The notes beneath the pieces were generated by a model. The model saw only the letters and a list, made by a program, of their open reading frames with translations. It was not told the DNA's origin and ran no database searches. Positions 40,901 to 47,825 of a stretch of 64,000 nucleotides of DNA are shown here, piece by piece; the stretch's first letter is position 1; every line of letters begins with the position of its first letter. The stretch lies in NCBI RefSeq assembly GCF_000719335.1, contig NZ_JOGB01000029.1, forward strand, positions 62,001 to 126,000, read 5' to 3'. The position numbers and the translations under genes were made by a program. The stretch comes from Streptomyces sp. NRRL S-87. GTDB lineage: Bacteria; Actinomycetota; Actinomycetes; Streptomycetales; Streptomycetaceae.

Positions 40901-41988
40901 CTGCGGGTGACCAGGGCCTGGCCCTGGGTCGAGGCCTGGGTGTCCTTCGGGAGGTCCGCCGGGGAGGCGACGGCGCGCGGCAGCTTCGACACGGGCCGGG
41001 CGGCACCGGTGATGAAGACCTTGCCCGACGCGCTGCGCGTCAGGTCGATCTTCGCCAGCGGCCCGGAGGCGAGCAGGGCGGGCTTGGCCCTGCGCGCGTC
41101 GCCGCGGGCGATGTCCTGGGCGCTGACCCGCTTGACGGTGCCGGGGGCGTCGACGGGGGACTTGGTCCTGGCCGTGGCGGCGGGGCGGTCCAGGAAGACC
41201 ACGCCGCCGTCCGCGTCGGCCTTGAGCTGGAACGGGATCCGGTCCGTGGCGGCGACCGCGGTACGCCGGCCCCGGTCGTCGATCCGGACGATCCGGGCGG
41301 AGTCGGCGGCCACGATGTCCTTGCCGACCGGCACCGCGGAGGTGACCTGTCCGGTGAGCGCGATGGGCTTGGCGAGCCGCGCGGTGGCCGCGTCGACCTT
41401 CACCAGCCGGGTGGCGTTCCTCTTCTCGCCGCCCAACTGCGTGAACACGGCCGTCTCGCCGGTGCCGCAGCCCGGGCTGAAGTAGGCCAGCGAGGTCTGC
41501 CGGTCCAGCTTGCGGACGGCACCGGTGTCCAGGTCCACGACGGCCGTGAAGGCACCGCGCGCCATCAGGTCGGCCTTGTTGGTGAACGTACGGGGCGCGT
41601 AGGCGACCACGGCCCGCTTGCCGGAGCCCGTCACACAGGCGTTGCCGATCCACATGTCGGCCTCGAAGCCCGGCTCGGACAGCGTGGCGGCGGTGCGCCA
41701 GGCGTAGCCGCTGCGCTCGTCGGCGACCAGCAGGTGGAAGCCGTCCGCGTCGCTCGACGTGGTCCACGCCCGGTCCTTGGACCGCTTCCAGCCCTTGCCC
41801 AGCAGCGCATCGCGCTGGGGCGGGGCGACCGCGTCACCGGCGCCGGCGGCCTCGGCCGGGGCCGGCGCGACCACCGCGCCCGGTCCGGCGGGCTGGGCCG
41901 CCAGGGCGACGCTCTGCCCCAGTGTCGCCATCACCGCGGCCGCCGCCATCGCGGCGAGCGGGACGCGTGCTCTTCTCCGTAGTCTCAA
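37999..41988 (-). CDS. giant secreted protein: propeller-like domain, transglycosylase-like domain, golvesin-like domain and SGNH hydrolase
   Basis: A 1329-residue secreted protein with a signal peptide (1-31). Residues about 50-330 resemble a beta-propeller (WTTSSDADGFHLLVADERSG, LVKVDAATARLAKPIALTG). A transglycosylase-like domain spans about 460-700 (VMLGITAQESNMWQATRF, YGIGHTSDG, CGYGITQITDGM). A Cys-rich stretch and a golvesin-like beta domain follow (about 780-1000). The C-terminus is an SGNH esterase/lipase (about 1010-1325) with ALGDSYSSGEGA, SIGGNDARF and SFHPKIQGARHY carrying Ser, Asn and Asp/His. It may act on decorated wall glycans; substrates are unknown. It is probably co-transcribed with the following small membrane protein. 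Confidence 0.88.
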   Translation of the reverse strand: MRLRRRARVPLAAMAAAAVMATLGQSVALAAQPAGPGAVVAPAPAEAAGAGDAVAPPQRDALLGKGWKRSKDRAWTTSSDADGFHLLVADERSGYAWRTAATLSEPGFEADMWIGNACVTGSGKRAVVAYAPRTFTNKADLMARGAFTAVVDLDTGAVRKLDRQTSLAYFSPGCGTGETAVFTQLGGEKRNATRLVKVDAATARLAKPIALTGQVTSAVPVGKDIVAADSARIVRIDDRGRRTAVAATDRIPFQLKADADGGVVFLDRPAATARTKSPVDAPGTVKRVSAQDIARGDARRAKPALLASGPLAKIDLTRSASGKVFITGAARPVSKLPRAVASPADLPKDTQASTQGQALVTRSEWADVVKPTARRTKADASRAMKISLKAVDTGRNASFEVTPGNEGRHSAEGRDMSPVLRAAVRPAPSGQGHPAAAPSAGSANSPMETERYCSVPRNDPRKQAMQPKPRQVEWAVDQAITNNLNKHISRPANWKNTGMGAYQPQSLFPRLELEGGGRVPAQVMLGITAQESNMWQATRFVVPGVTGNPLIGNFYGIGHTSDGKQTDPWGINWEEADCGYGITQITDGMRIKGHEKKGETALDPLRQEAAALDYTANIAAGINVLIDKWNLTRRDGLTVNGGKPQYMENWFFALWAYNAGYYPKADAGKNGGLWGVGFTNNPANPLWKANRLPFLEGASGFDNYSDAAHPQDWPYQEKVLGWAARPLQALESPDKMVVGFRPAWWATPLDRSMLKPQEGLFCTSDNECDKSKIGPNDANDPGRGACTRTDLKCWWHAPVAWKKCESGTCGNEILRFDDTYKEEADGTAYPPVCEKKGLPNGALVVDDLPAGTPTPRPGCGPVSSDGSFAFTFAGNLGGGGLYPSKMDTHQLGAGYNGHFWFAHTRADGDEGNRLKVTGTWTLNQQIDGWARVMVHMPDHGAHTRQAKYVIDTGKGTKFRVAQQRTGENRWVSLGAFPFAGTPKVSLSTISMDGNGNEDVAWDAVAFQKLPGKPKDIVVALGDSYSSGEGASKSGGGDYYPETDTLGKDEKLRNACHRSKFAWSRQAKLADSGQSIGERADNWDASMDYHLIACSGATSENIVPGGTGGHTAWDQMHFGELPQLDQGYVDENTTLVTMSIGGNDARFADIVSKCIFGGFGLPEVCQEGTLDGDSEPLKAAEPKYIKNQVKAAIVETLKAIKVKAPNAKVVLMGYPILMEHVGSCIIGMGAAEAPWISEMGEVMLQTMADATSEAKAAGVDVTFSNPKQEFAGQGICGDPETIHGIVLDRTPGDNPDLKKQPASAQSFHPKIQGARHYADSLEKTLRSMGM

Positions 41989-42541
41989 CGTTTTCCCCTC
42001 AAACGCACGGGGAGAAGCAGATTCACGTCGTGGCCACGAAATCGAAATGAGTCCCCCATTGACGCCGGTCTGGTCGAACCGGCGGTGAGCACCTTAATCA
42101 CAGGCCGACGGGGAGCGGCAAGCGTGAATTCTCAATTTGAGCGAAAGCTGAGGATCGGAATGGGAGCCTCCGGTTCTGGGGGTGGGAGGGGTATGGGAAT
42201 CAGTCCTTCCGGTCGCGCTTTAGTGGTTGATTATTGGATTTTAAGTGCCGCATTGTGCTGCATATCTGCAGGTCAGAGGTATGTGAGGGGAGAATTTCGG
42301 CCCTCTGGCGCGCCGCGCATTTCACTCTTGTGATTCATGTCGCTCACTGATTGGTCAGAGGTGGGGTTCGCGTCCGGCTAGGGTCGTTGAGCAGGCGTCG
42401 AGCCCATCGGATAATCGCTGCCCGGACCCGTATATGTATTGCGGCCGCGGCGTTGTTCCGGGCTTTTGGGCGCCTTCGCGCGGCACTGACCGAGCCGCGC
42501 CCGCACCACATCACGCATTTACGCACCGAGGGGGACCCATC
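41989..42541. other. divergent promoter region with an AT-rich patch
   Basis: This 553-base gap separates two divergent secreted-protein genes. At 42220-42360 it is unusually AT-rich for this genome (ttagtggttgattattggat), and 42425-42440 has another patch (gtatatgtattg). No gene is seen on either strand. Both flanking genes probably have their promoters here; binding by a xenogeneic silencer such as Lsr2 is possible. Confidence 0.5.
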
Positions 42542-43063
42542 ATGTCCATCACCATGGGAGTCGTTCGTACCGGCGTCGTCGCGGCACTCGCCGCGACCGC
42601 GCTCGCCGGCCCGCAGGCGGTGGCCGCCGACGCTCCCCGCGTGCCGCTGGCCAAGACCGCGGACGCCCAGACGAAGGCCTTCGTCGCGTCCCACCCGAGG
42701 GCCGCCATGTCCTCCGCGACCGCGTGCGGCGCCGGTTACGAGCTGGCCCGCGCCGTCCCGCTGCCCAAGGGCACCGACCCCAAGATGCGGCTCGCCACGC
42801 TGTTCACCTACACCAAGGGCGGCAACGACTCCGGCTGCGCGATCCTCGACAACAACATGGGCTCGAAGAGCTACAAGCTCAAGGTCCAGGCCTGCGACCC
42901 GCGGGGCCGGACCTGCCAGACGGACGAGGGCCACTTCGCGAACTACGCCGGCCCGGTGCGCACCAACGACCCGGTGTGCGGGCTCGTCACCGCCGCCATG
43001 TGGAACCCCGCCGGCCAGGAGATCTTCACCTACAAGACCGAGTACGGCTGGCTCTGCGACTGA
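42542..43063 (+). CDS. small secreted protein, function unknown
   Basis: A 173-residue secreted protein. The signal peptide (1-29, cleavage near VAADA) is followed by a compact domain with six Cys (ATACGAG, SGCAI, QACDPRGRTCQ, PVCGL, WLCD) that likely make three disulfides. The domain has alternating polar and hydrophobic strands (LFTYTKGGNDSGCAILDNNM, IFTYKTEYGWLCD). I do not recognise a family. ATG 42542 has a GAGGGGG site. It has a clear hairpin terminator behind it and is a single-gene unit. Confidence 0.78.
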   Translation: MSITMGVVRTGVVAALAATALAGPQAVAADAPRVPLAKTADAQTKAFVASHPRAAMSSATACGAGYELARAVPLPKGTDPKMRLATLFTYTKGGNDSGCAILDNNMGSKSYKLKVQACDPRGRTCQTDEGHFANYAGPVRTNDPVCGLVTAAMWNPAGQEIFTYKTEYGWLCD

Positions 43064-43121
43064 GGCCCGGCGGCAGCCGCCGCGCCCCCGGCCCTGACGG
43101 GACCACCCCGGCTCCGGCCCG

Positions 43122-43148
43122 GCCCCGCACCGTACTTCGGTGCGGGGC
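43122..43148. terminator. hairpin terminator
   Basis: Inverted repeat of 11 bases, GCCCCGCACCG / CGGTGCGGGGC (43122-43132, 43138-43148), with loop TACTT, 58 bases after the small secreted protein gene. Confidence 0.8.
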
Positions 43149-43205
43149 TCCGCGCGTGTACGGTCGACCGGGTGCGTGTCCGGGGGGCGGGGGAAAGGGA
43201 TGAGG

Positions 43206-44711
43206 ATGTCCAAGAGGCGTGAGTGGCTGAGCCAGCTCGCGAAGCGGCTCGACCAGGTGGAGGCCCGCCTCGACGAACGCCGTGCCGAGTTGGAGGCCGC
43301 CGAGGCGGCGGACCTGCCGCCGGGCGCCGCGGCCGCCGCGACCCCTGCCCCCACCGCCGGCCCCGCCCCCGCCCCCACCGCCGGCCCCGGCGCCGTGCCG
43401 AGCGCCGGTACCGCGCCCGCGGGCGGCACCGTGCCCGCCGTCGCCGGTACGGCCCTCGCGGGGGCCGTGGCCGGAGCGGACGTTCCCGCCGCGGCGGGCG
43501 GCCCCGGCGGTCCGCCGACCGGTCACCGGCCCCACGGCCACGGAGCCCCCGGGTCCGCCGGCCTGCCCGATCCCGTCAGCGTCCTGCCCTGGGGCATGCG
43601 GGTGGCCGCGGAGGCGTCCTGGCGGCTGCTGATCGTGGGCGCCGTCGTCTGGGCGCTCATGCGGGTCATCGGCGAGATCCGGCTCGTGGTCTTCGCGTTC
43701 GCCGCGGCCATGCTCGTGACCGCGCTGCTCCAGCCGTTCGTCGTCCGGCTGCGCCGACTGGGACTGCCGCGCGGGCTGGCCACCGCCCTGACCGCCGTCG
43801 CCGGGTTCGTCGTCATCGGACTGGCCGGCTGGTTCGTGGTCTGGCAGGTGATGGAGAACATCGACACCCTCGGCGACCAGGTCAAGAGCGGTATCGAGGA
43901 CCTCAAGCACTGGGCCCTCAAGAGCCCGTTCCACGTCACCGAGAAGCAGATCAACGACCTGGCGAAGAACCTCCAGGAGACCATCACCACCAACACCGAC
44001 GAGATCACCTCCGCCGGTCTGCAGGGCGTGACGGTGGTCGCGGAGGCGCTCACCGGGATCCTGCTGGCGATGTTCTCGACGCTCTTCCTGCTCTACGACG
44101 GCCGGAAGATCTGGCAGTGGACCCTGGGCCTGATGCCCGCGGCCGCCCGCCCCGGCCTGGCCGGCGCCGGCCCGCGCGCCTGGCGCACCCTGACCGCGTA
44201 CGTGCGCGGCACCGTCATCGTGGCCCTGATCGACGCCGTGTTCATCGGTCTCGGCATCTACTTCCTCGACGTGCCCATGGCCGTGCCGCTGGCCGTGTTC
44301 ATCTTCCTGTTCGCCTTCATCCCCCTCGTCGGCGCGGTGGTCTCCGGCGCGCTGGCCGTGGTGGTGGCGCTGGTGACCCAGGGCGTGTGGACCGCCCTGA
44401 TGACCCTGCTCGTCGTCCTGGCCGTACAGCAGATCGAGGGCCACGTCCTGCAGCCGTTCATCCTGGGCCGGGCGGTCCGGGTGCACCCGCTCGCGGTTGT
44501 GCTGTCGGTCGCCGCGGGTGGCATGATCGCGGGAATCGGGGGCGCGGTGGTCGCGGTCCCGCTCGTGGCCGTCACCAACACCGTGGTCGTCTACCTGCGG
44601 GCGTACTCCCGTGAACACGAGCCGCAGCTGGGGCCCGGGCAGCACGGGGCGACCGCCCTCGCCGCGGCTCCGATCGGCCAGGGGGACGACCAAGGTGATA
44701 TCCGAGCCTGA
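43206..44711 (+). CDS. AI-2E family (TerC/YdiK-like) membrane transporter
   Basis: A 501-residue membrane protein. A coiled N-terminus (KRLDQVEARLDERRAELEAA) and a long Ala/Pro-rich linker (to about 130) precede eight helices of the AI-2E exporter family: MLVTALLQPFVVRLRRLGLP, LGDQVKSGIEDLKHWALKSP, and YVRGTVIVALIDAVFIGLGI, then GHVLQPFILGRAVRVHPLAV. Some members export autoinducer-2, others sodium or unknown solutes; the name does not prove a substrate. ATG 43206 has better spacing to GGGAAAGGGA than ATG 43200. It overlaps the next gene by 17 bases. Confidence 0.88.
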   Translation: MSKRREWLSQLAKRLDQVEARLDERRAELEAAEAADLPPGAAAAATPAPTAGPAPAPTAGPGAVPSAGTAPAGGTVPAVAGTALAGAVAGADVPAAAGGPGGPPTGHRPHGHGAPGSAGLPDPVSVLPWGMRVAAEASWRLLIVGAVVWALMRVIGEIRLVVFAFAAAMLVTALLQPFVVRLRRLGLPRGLATALTAVAGFVVIGLAGWFVVWQVMENIDTLGDQVKSGIEDLKHWALKSPFHVTEKQINDLAKNLQETITTNTDEITSAGLQGVTVVAEALTGILLAMFSTLFLLYDGRKIWQWTLGLMPAAARPGLAGAGPRAWRTLTAYVRGTVIVALIDAVFIGLGIYFLDVPMAVPLAVFIFLFAFIPLVGAVVSGALAVVVALVTQGVWTALMTLLVVLAVQQIEGHVLQPFILGRAVRVHPLAVVLSVAAGGMIAGIGGAVVAVPLVAVTNTVVVYLRAYSREHEPQLGPGQHGATALAAAPIGQGDDQGDIRA

Positions 44712-45441
44712 GCTCAACGGCGCGTACGGGGACGCGTTCGGCCCGACGGTACCGGCGGCACCCCTCGAAGGGGCGCCGCCGCCGACCCGCGAACGCCGCC
44801 CGCCCGCGGGCTGGGTGTGGGCGCTGGGCGGCGCGCTGACGGCCTCCGCGGTGTGGGCGGGCGGGCTGTACGCGCTGGGGGACCGGGGCGACCACGACGC
44901 CCCGCCGGTCGCGTACCGGGTGCCGACCGACCTGTGCGCCGAGGTGAAGCCGACCGGACTCGCGCGGCTGATGGGGAAGCTGACCGAGCAGCCCCGCCAC
45001 ACGGAGACCCCGCACGCGGCGGTGGACTGGTTCAGCTGCACGCTGTCGGTGCAGGGCGCCGCCACCAAGTCCGGGTGGAAGAAGGAGTCCCAGGTGTACG
45101 TCACGATGGCCGTGCACAAGAAGACCGACCCGGAGCCGGAGTTCGACGCGGACGTCGACCACGACCGCTGGGCCCTCGGGACGGCGGAGCGGTCGGGGAT
45201 CGTCGGGCTGGGGGAGCAGGCCGTCATGCTGACCGGCGAGTCGCTGCCGGGTCCGCAGCTGCGGGTGGTCGACGGCGGCGTCGTCTTCTCGATGGAGGCG
45301 AGCGAGAACTGGGGCTGGGCGGAGGCCCACGAGCCCAAGGGCGACCAGCCGGAGGGCGACCTCGACGACACGGCCCTGCAGTCCGCGCTGGTCGAGGACA
45401 TGGGCACGCTCATGAACGCGCTGAAGAAGCGCGCGGGGTGA
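44695..45441 (+). CDS. membrane-anchored extracellular protein, function unknown
   Basis: A 248-residue protein with a Pro-rich cytoplasmic N-terminus, one membrane helix (about 45-62, GWVWALGGALTASAVWAGGL) and an extracellular domain with two Cys (PTDLCAEV, DWFSCTLS). The domain (VKPTGLARLMGKLTEQPRHT, then VGLGEQAVMLTGE) resembles the Streptomyces DUF3558-like lipoprotein-type fold, but this assignment is weak. GTG 44695 lies within the end of the AI-2E family gene behind GGGGG, which suggests coupled translation and a joint function. Confidence 0.75.
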   Translation: MISEPELNGAYGDAFGPTVPAAPLEGAPPPTRERRPPAGWVWALGGALTASAVWAGGLYALGDRGDHDAPPVAYRVPTDLCAEVKPTGLARLMGKLTEQPRHTETPHAAVDWFSCTLSVQGAATKSGWKKESQVYVTMAVHKKTDPEPEFDADVDHDRWALGTAERSGIVGLGEQAVMLTGESLPGPQLRVVDGGVVFSMEASENWGWAEAHEPKGDQPEGDLDDTALQSALVEDMGTLMNALKKRAG

Positions 45442-45448
45442 GACGAAA

Positions 45449-45479
45449 GGACCCCCGCCACCGGTGGTGTCGGGGGTCC
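45449..45479. terminator. hairpin between convergent units
   Basis: Nine-base arms GGACCCCCG / CGGGGGTCC (45449-45457, 45471-45479) enclose a second inverted repeat CCACC-GGTGG, making a long stem. It ends the AI-2E family operon and, on the other strand, lies after ahpD. Confidence 0.8.
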
Positions 45480-45548
45480 GTCCGGGGAGTCCCCTGGACA
45501 GGGACGGTTCCGGGGGCGTACGGCCCGGGGCCGTACGGTGCGCGGGTC

Positions 45549-46091
45549 CTACTCGGCCAGCGCGGCCTCGGCGTCGAGGGTGACGGCGACCGCCTGGACC
45601 ACCGAGGCGACCTTGAAGGCCTCCTGGATCGTCTCGCGGTCGACGCCCGCCGCGCGCAGCACCTGCTCGTGCGAGTCGAGGCACTGGCCGCAGCCGTTGA
45701 TCGCGGAGACCGCGAGCGACCACAGCTCGAAGTCGACCTTCTCCACGCCCGGGTTGCCGATGACGTTCATCCGCAGACCGGCCCGCATCGTGCCGTACTC
45801 CGGGTCGGAGAGCAGGTGGCGGGTGCGGTAGAAGACGTTGTTCATGCCCATGATGGCCGCGGCCGCCTTGGCGGCCGTGTACGCCTCGGGCTTGAGGTTG
45901 GCCTTGGCCTCCGGCTCCAGCTCGCGCAGGACCTGCGGGGAGCGGGCGGCGATGGCGCAGGACAGGACCGTGCCCCAGAGCTGCTGCTCGGTGAGCGTGC
46001 TCTGGTTGCCGATGACCGAGCCGAGGTTCAGCTTCAGGTCCTTGGCGAAGTCCGGTATCGCGGCCTTCAGCTCATCGAGGGCCATGCTCAC
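45549..46091 (-). CDS. ahpD: alkyl hydroperoxidase AhpD
   Basis: A 180-residue AhpD-type carboxymuconolactone decarboxylase-fold protein. The redox centre is [15 protein letters not shown], a CxxC with the downstream His, near residue 130. The N-terminus ([20 protein letters not shown]) also matches. AhpD regenerates AhpC using lipoylated partners in actinobacteria. The start GTG 46091 overlaps the AhpC stop (GTGA); ATG 46085 is a possible alternative. It is the second gene of the ahpCD operon. Confidence 0.96.
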   Translation of the reverse strand: MSMALDELKAAIPDFAKDLKLNLGSVIGNQSTLTEQQLWGTVLSCAIAARSPQVLRELEPEAKANLKPEAYTAAKAAAAIMGMNNVFYRTRHLLSDPEYGTMRAGLRMNVIGNPGVEKVDFELWSLAVSAINGCGQCLDSHEQVLRAAGVDRETIQEAFKVASVVQAVAVTLDAEAALAE

Positions 46092-46648
46092 TCACCGGCC
46101 AGGAGGGCGCCCGCGTCGAGGGTGTCCTCGCCCTTGGTCCAGTTGCAGGGGCACAGCTCGTCGGTCTGCAGGGCGTCGAGGACCCGCAGGACCTCCTTGG
46201 GGTTACGGCCCACGGAGCCGGCGGTCACCATCGAGAACTGGATCTCGTTGTTCGGGTCGACGACGAACACGGCGCGCTGCGCGTAGCCGTCCTCGCCCTG
46301 CACGCCGCAGGCCTGCATGAGCTCGTGCTTGCCGTCGGCCAGCATCGGGAAGGGCAGGTCGCGCAGGTCCTTGTGGTCCTTGCGCCAGGCGTGGTGGACG
46401 AACTCGGAGTCGCCGGAGACACCGAGGATCTGGGCGTCGCGGTCGGCGAACTCGTCGTTCAGCTTGCCGAACGCGGCGATCTCGGTCGGGCAGACGAAGG
46501 TGAAGTCCTTCGGCCAGAAGAACACCACGCGCCACTTGCCCTCGTAGGTCTTGTGGTCGATCTGGGCGAACTCCTTGCCGGCCTCGAGCGAGACGCAGGC
46601 GGTCAGATCGTAGGTGGGGAACTTGTCACCGACAGTGAGCACGTGCAC
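46088..46648 (-). CDS. ahpC: alkyl hydroperoxide reductase AhpC (peroxiredoxin)
   Basis: A 186-residue typical two-Cys peroxiredoxin that reduces hydrogen peroxide, organic peroxides and peroxynitrite in the cytoplasm. The peroxidatic Cys is in [13 protein letters not shown] (about residue 53) and the resolving Cys in [12 protein letters not shown] (about 168). The N-terminus [20 protein letters not shown] is typical. It is first in the ahpC-ahpD operon and divergent from oxyR, so peroxide-induced expression through OxyR is expected. Confidence 0.97.
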   Translation of the reverse strand: MHVLTVGDKFPTYDLTACVSLEAGKEFAQIDHKTYEGKWRVVFFWPKDFTFVCPTEIAAFGKLNDEFADRDAQILGVSGDSEFVHHAWRKDHKDLRDLPFPMLADGKHELMQACGVQGEDGYAQRAVFVVDPNNEIQFSMVTAGSVGRNPKEVLRVLDALQTDELCPCNWTKGEDTLDAGALLAGE

Positions 46649-46777
46649 TCCATTGCGCAGGGAAAGTGGCCCTTTTGGGGGCTTTCCGAAGGGGTTGGAC
46701 GGATCTCACATGCTGGCACAGCTGCATTGATTACGGAAATAGCTAAGCTTGTGCGATGCGATCGGAGGTTCCTATCA
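46649..46777. promoter_or_regulatory. divergent ahpC-oxyR promoter region
   Basis: The 129 bases between the divergent start codons include the segment gattacggaaatagctaagc (46728-46747) and a partial dyad around ATCGGAGGTTCCTAT (46761-46775) with the T-N11-A arrangement of LysR sites. A Streptomyces OxyR operator is expected here. The exact bases bound cannot be fixed by eye. Confidence 0.55.
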
Positions 46778-47725
46778 GTGGCAGTGAGTAGTAGGGGAGC
46801 GAAGCAGCCCACCCTGGCGCAGCTGCGCGCCTTCTCGGCTGTGGCGGAGCACCTGCACTTCCGCGACGCGGCCGCCGCGATCGGCATGAGCCAGCCCGCC
46901 CTGTCCGGGGCCGTCTCCGCCCTGGAGGAGTCCCTCGGGGTGCAGCTCCTGGAGCGCACCACCCGCAAGGTGCTGCTCTCGCCCGCCGGGGAGCGGATCG
47001 CGGCCCGCGCCAAGACGGTGCTCGACTCGGTCGGTGCGCTGATGGAGGAGGCGGAGGCGGTGCGGGCCCCGTTCACGGGCGCGCTGCGGCTCGGCGTCAT
47101 CCCCACCGTGGCGCCGTACCTGCTGCCGACCGTGCTCTCGCTGGTCCACCGGCGCTTCCCCCGCCTCGACCTCCAGGTGCACGAGGAGCAGACCGCCTCG
47201 CTGCTGGACGGACTGGCCGCCGGCCGGCTGGACCTGCTGCTGCTCGCCGTGCCGCTGGGCGTCCCGGCGGTGACCGAACTCCCGCTCTTCGACGAGGACT
47301 TCGTCCTGCTGGTGCCGCGCGACCACCCGCTGGCCGGGCGCCGCGACATCCCGCGCGAGGAGCTGCGGGGGCTGCAGCTGCTGCTGCTCGACGAGGGGCA
47401 CTGCCTGCGGGACCAGGCGCTGGACATCTGCCGGGAGGCCGGCCGCACCGACGGCGCCGACGTCACGACCACGGCGGCGGGCCTGTCCACCCTGGTCCAA
47501 CTCGTCGCGGGCGGACTCGGGGTGACGCTGCTGCCGCGCACGGCGCTGAGGCTGGAGACCACCCGCAACGAGCACCTGGGCACGGGGTACTTCGCCGAGC
47601 CGGCGCCCACCCGCCGCATCGCCTTCGCGATGCGCGCCGGCACGGCCCGGCAGGAGGAGTTCACCGCCCTCGCCGCCGCCCTGCGCGAGCAGGTCCGACC
47701 GCTGCCGGTCTGGCCGACGGACTGA
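46778..47725 (+). CDS. oxyR: peroxide sensor OxyR, LysR family
   Basis: A 315-residue LysR-type regulator. The winged helix is at residues 10-70 (TLAQLRAFSAVAEHLHFRDA, AAIGMSQPALSGAVSALEES). The effector domain contains DEGHCLRDQALDICREAG, which has the two Cys, spaced as in E. coli OxyR Cys199 and Cys208, that form a disulfide on exposure to peroxide. GTG 46778 follows GGAGGTT. It controls ahpCD on the opposite strand and probably itself. Confidence 0.95.
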   Translation: MAVSSRGAKQPTLAQLRAFSAVAEHLHFRDAAAAIGMSQPALSGAVSALEESLGVQLLERTTRKVLLSPAGERIAARAKTVLDSVGALMEEAEAVRAPFTGALRLGVIPTVAPYLLPTVLSLVHRRFPRLDLQVHEEQTASLLDGLAAGRLDLLLLAVPLGVPAVTELPLFDEDFVLLVPRDHPLAGRRDIPREELRGLQLLLLDEGHCLRDQALDICREAGRTDGADVTTTAAGLSTLVQLVAGGLGVTLLPRTALRLETTRNEHLGTGYFAEPAPTRRIAFAMRAGTARQEEFTALAAALREQVRPLPVWPTD

Positions 47726-47760
47726 GGGCGGTGTCCGTACGACACCCCGGCCCGGGTACG

Positions 47761-47802
47761 GCGGGCGGCCCGCGCCGTGGTGCCACCGCGCGGGCCGCCC
47801 GC
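47761..47802. terminator. long hairpin between oxyR and the efflux operon
   Basis: Fourteen-base perfect arms (GCGGGCGGCCCGCG, 47761-47774 and 47789-47802) with a loop that itself contains GTGGTGCCAC. It serves the convergent oxyR gene and ABC transporter operon. Confidence 0.85.
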
Positions 47803-47825
47803 CCCCCGTTCCCGTACCGCCCGCG

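Noticed and set aside
37258..41982. Plus-strand open frame of 1574 codons opposite the giant SGNH gene
   Set aside because: The translation is Val/Arg/Gly-rich without motifs, and the minus strand carries intact SGNH and transglycosylase motifs. It is a GC-content artefact.
43206..44711. Naming the AI-2E family protein a quorum-sensing exporter
   Set aside because: The family name comes from one member. Others transport sodium or unknown solutes, and nothing in this sequence shows the substrate.
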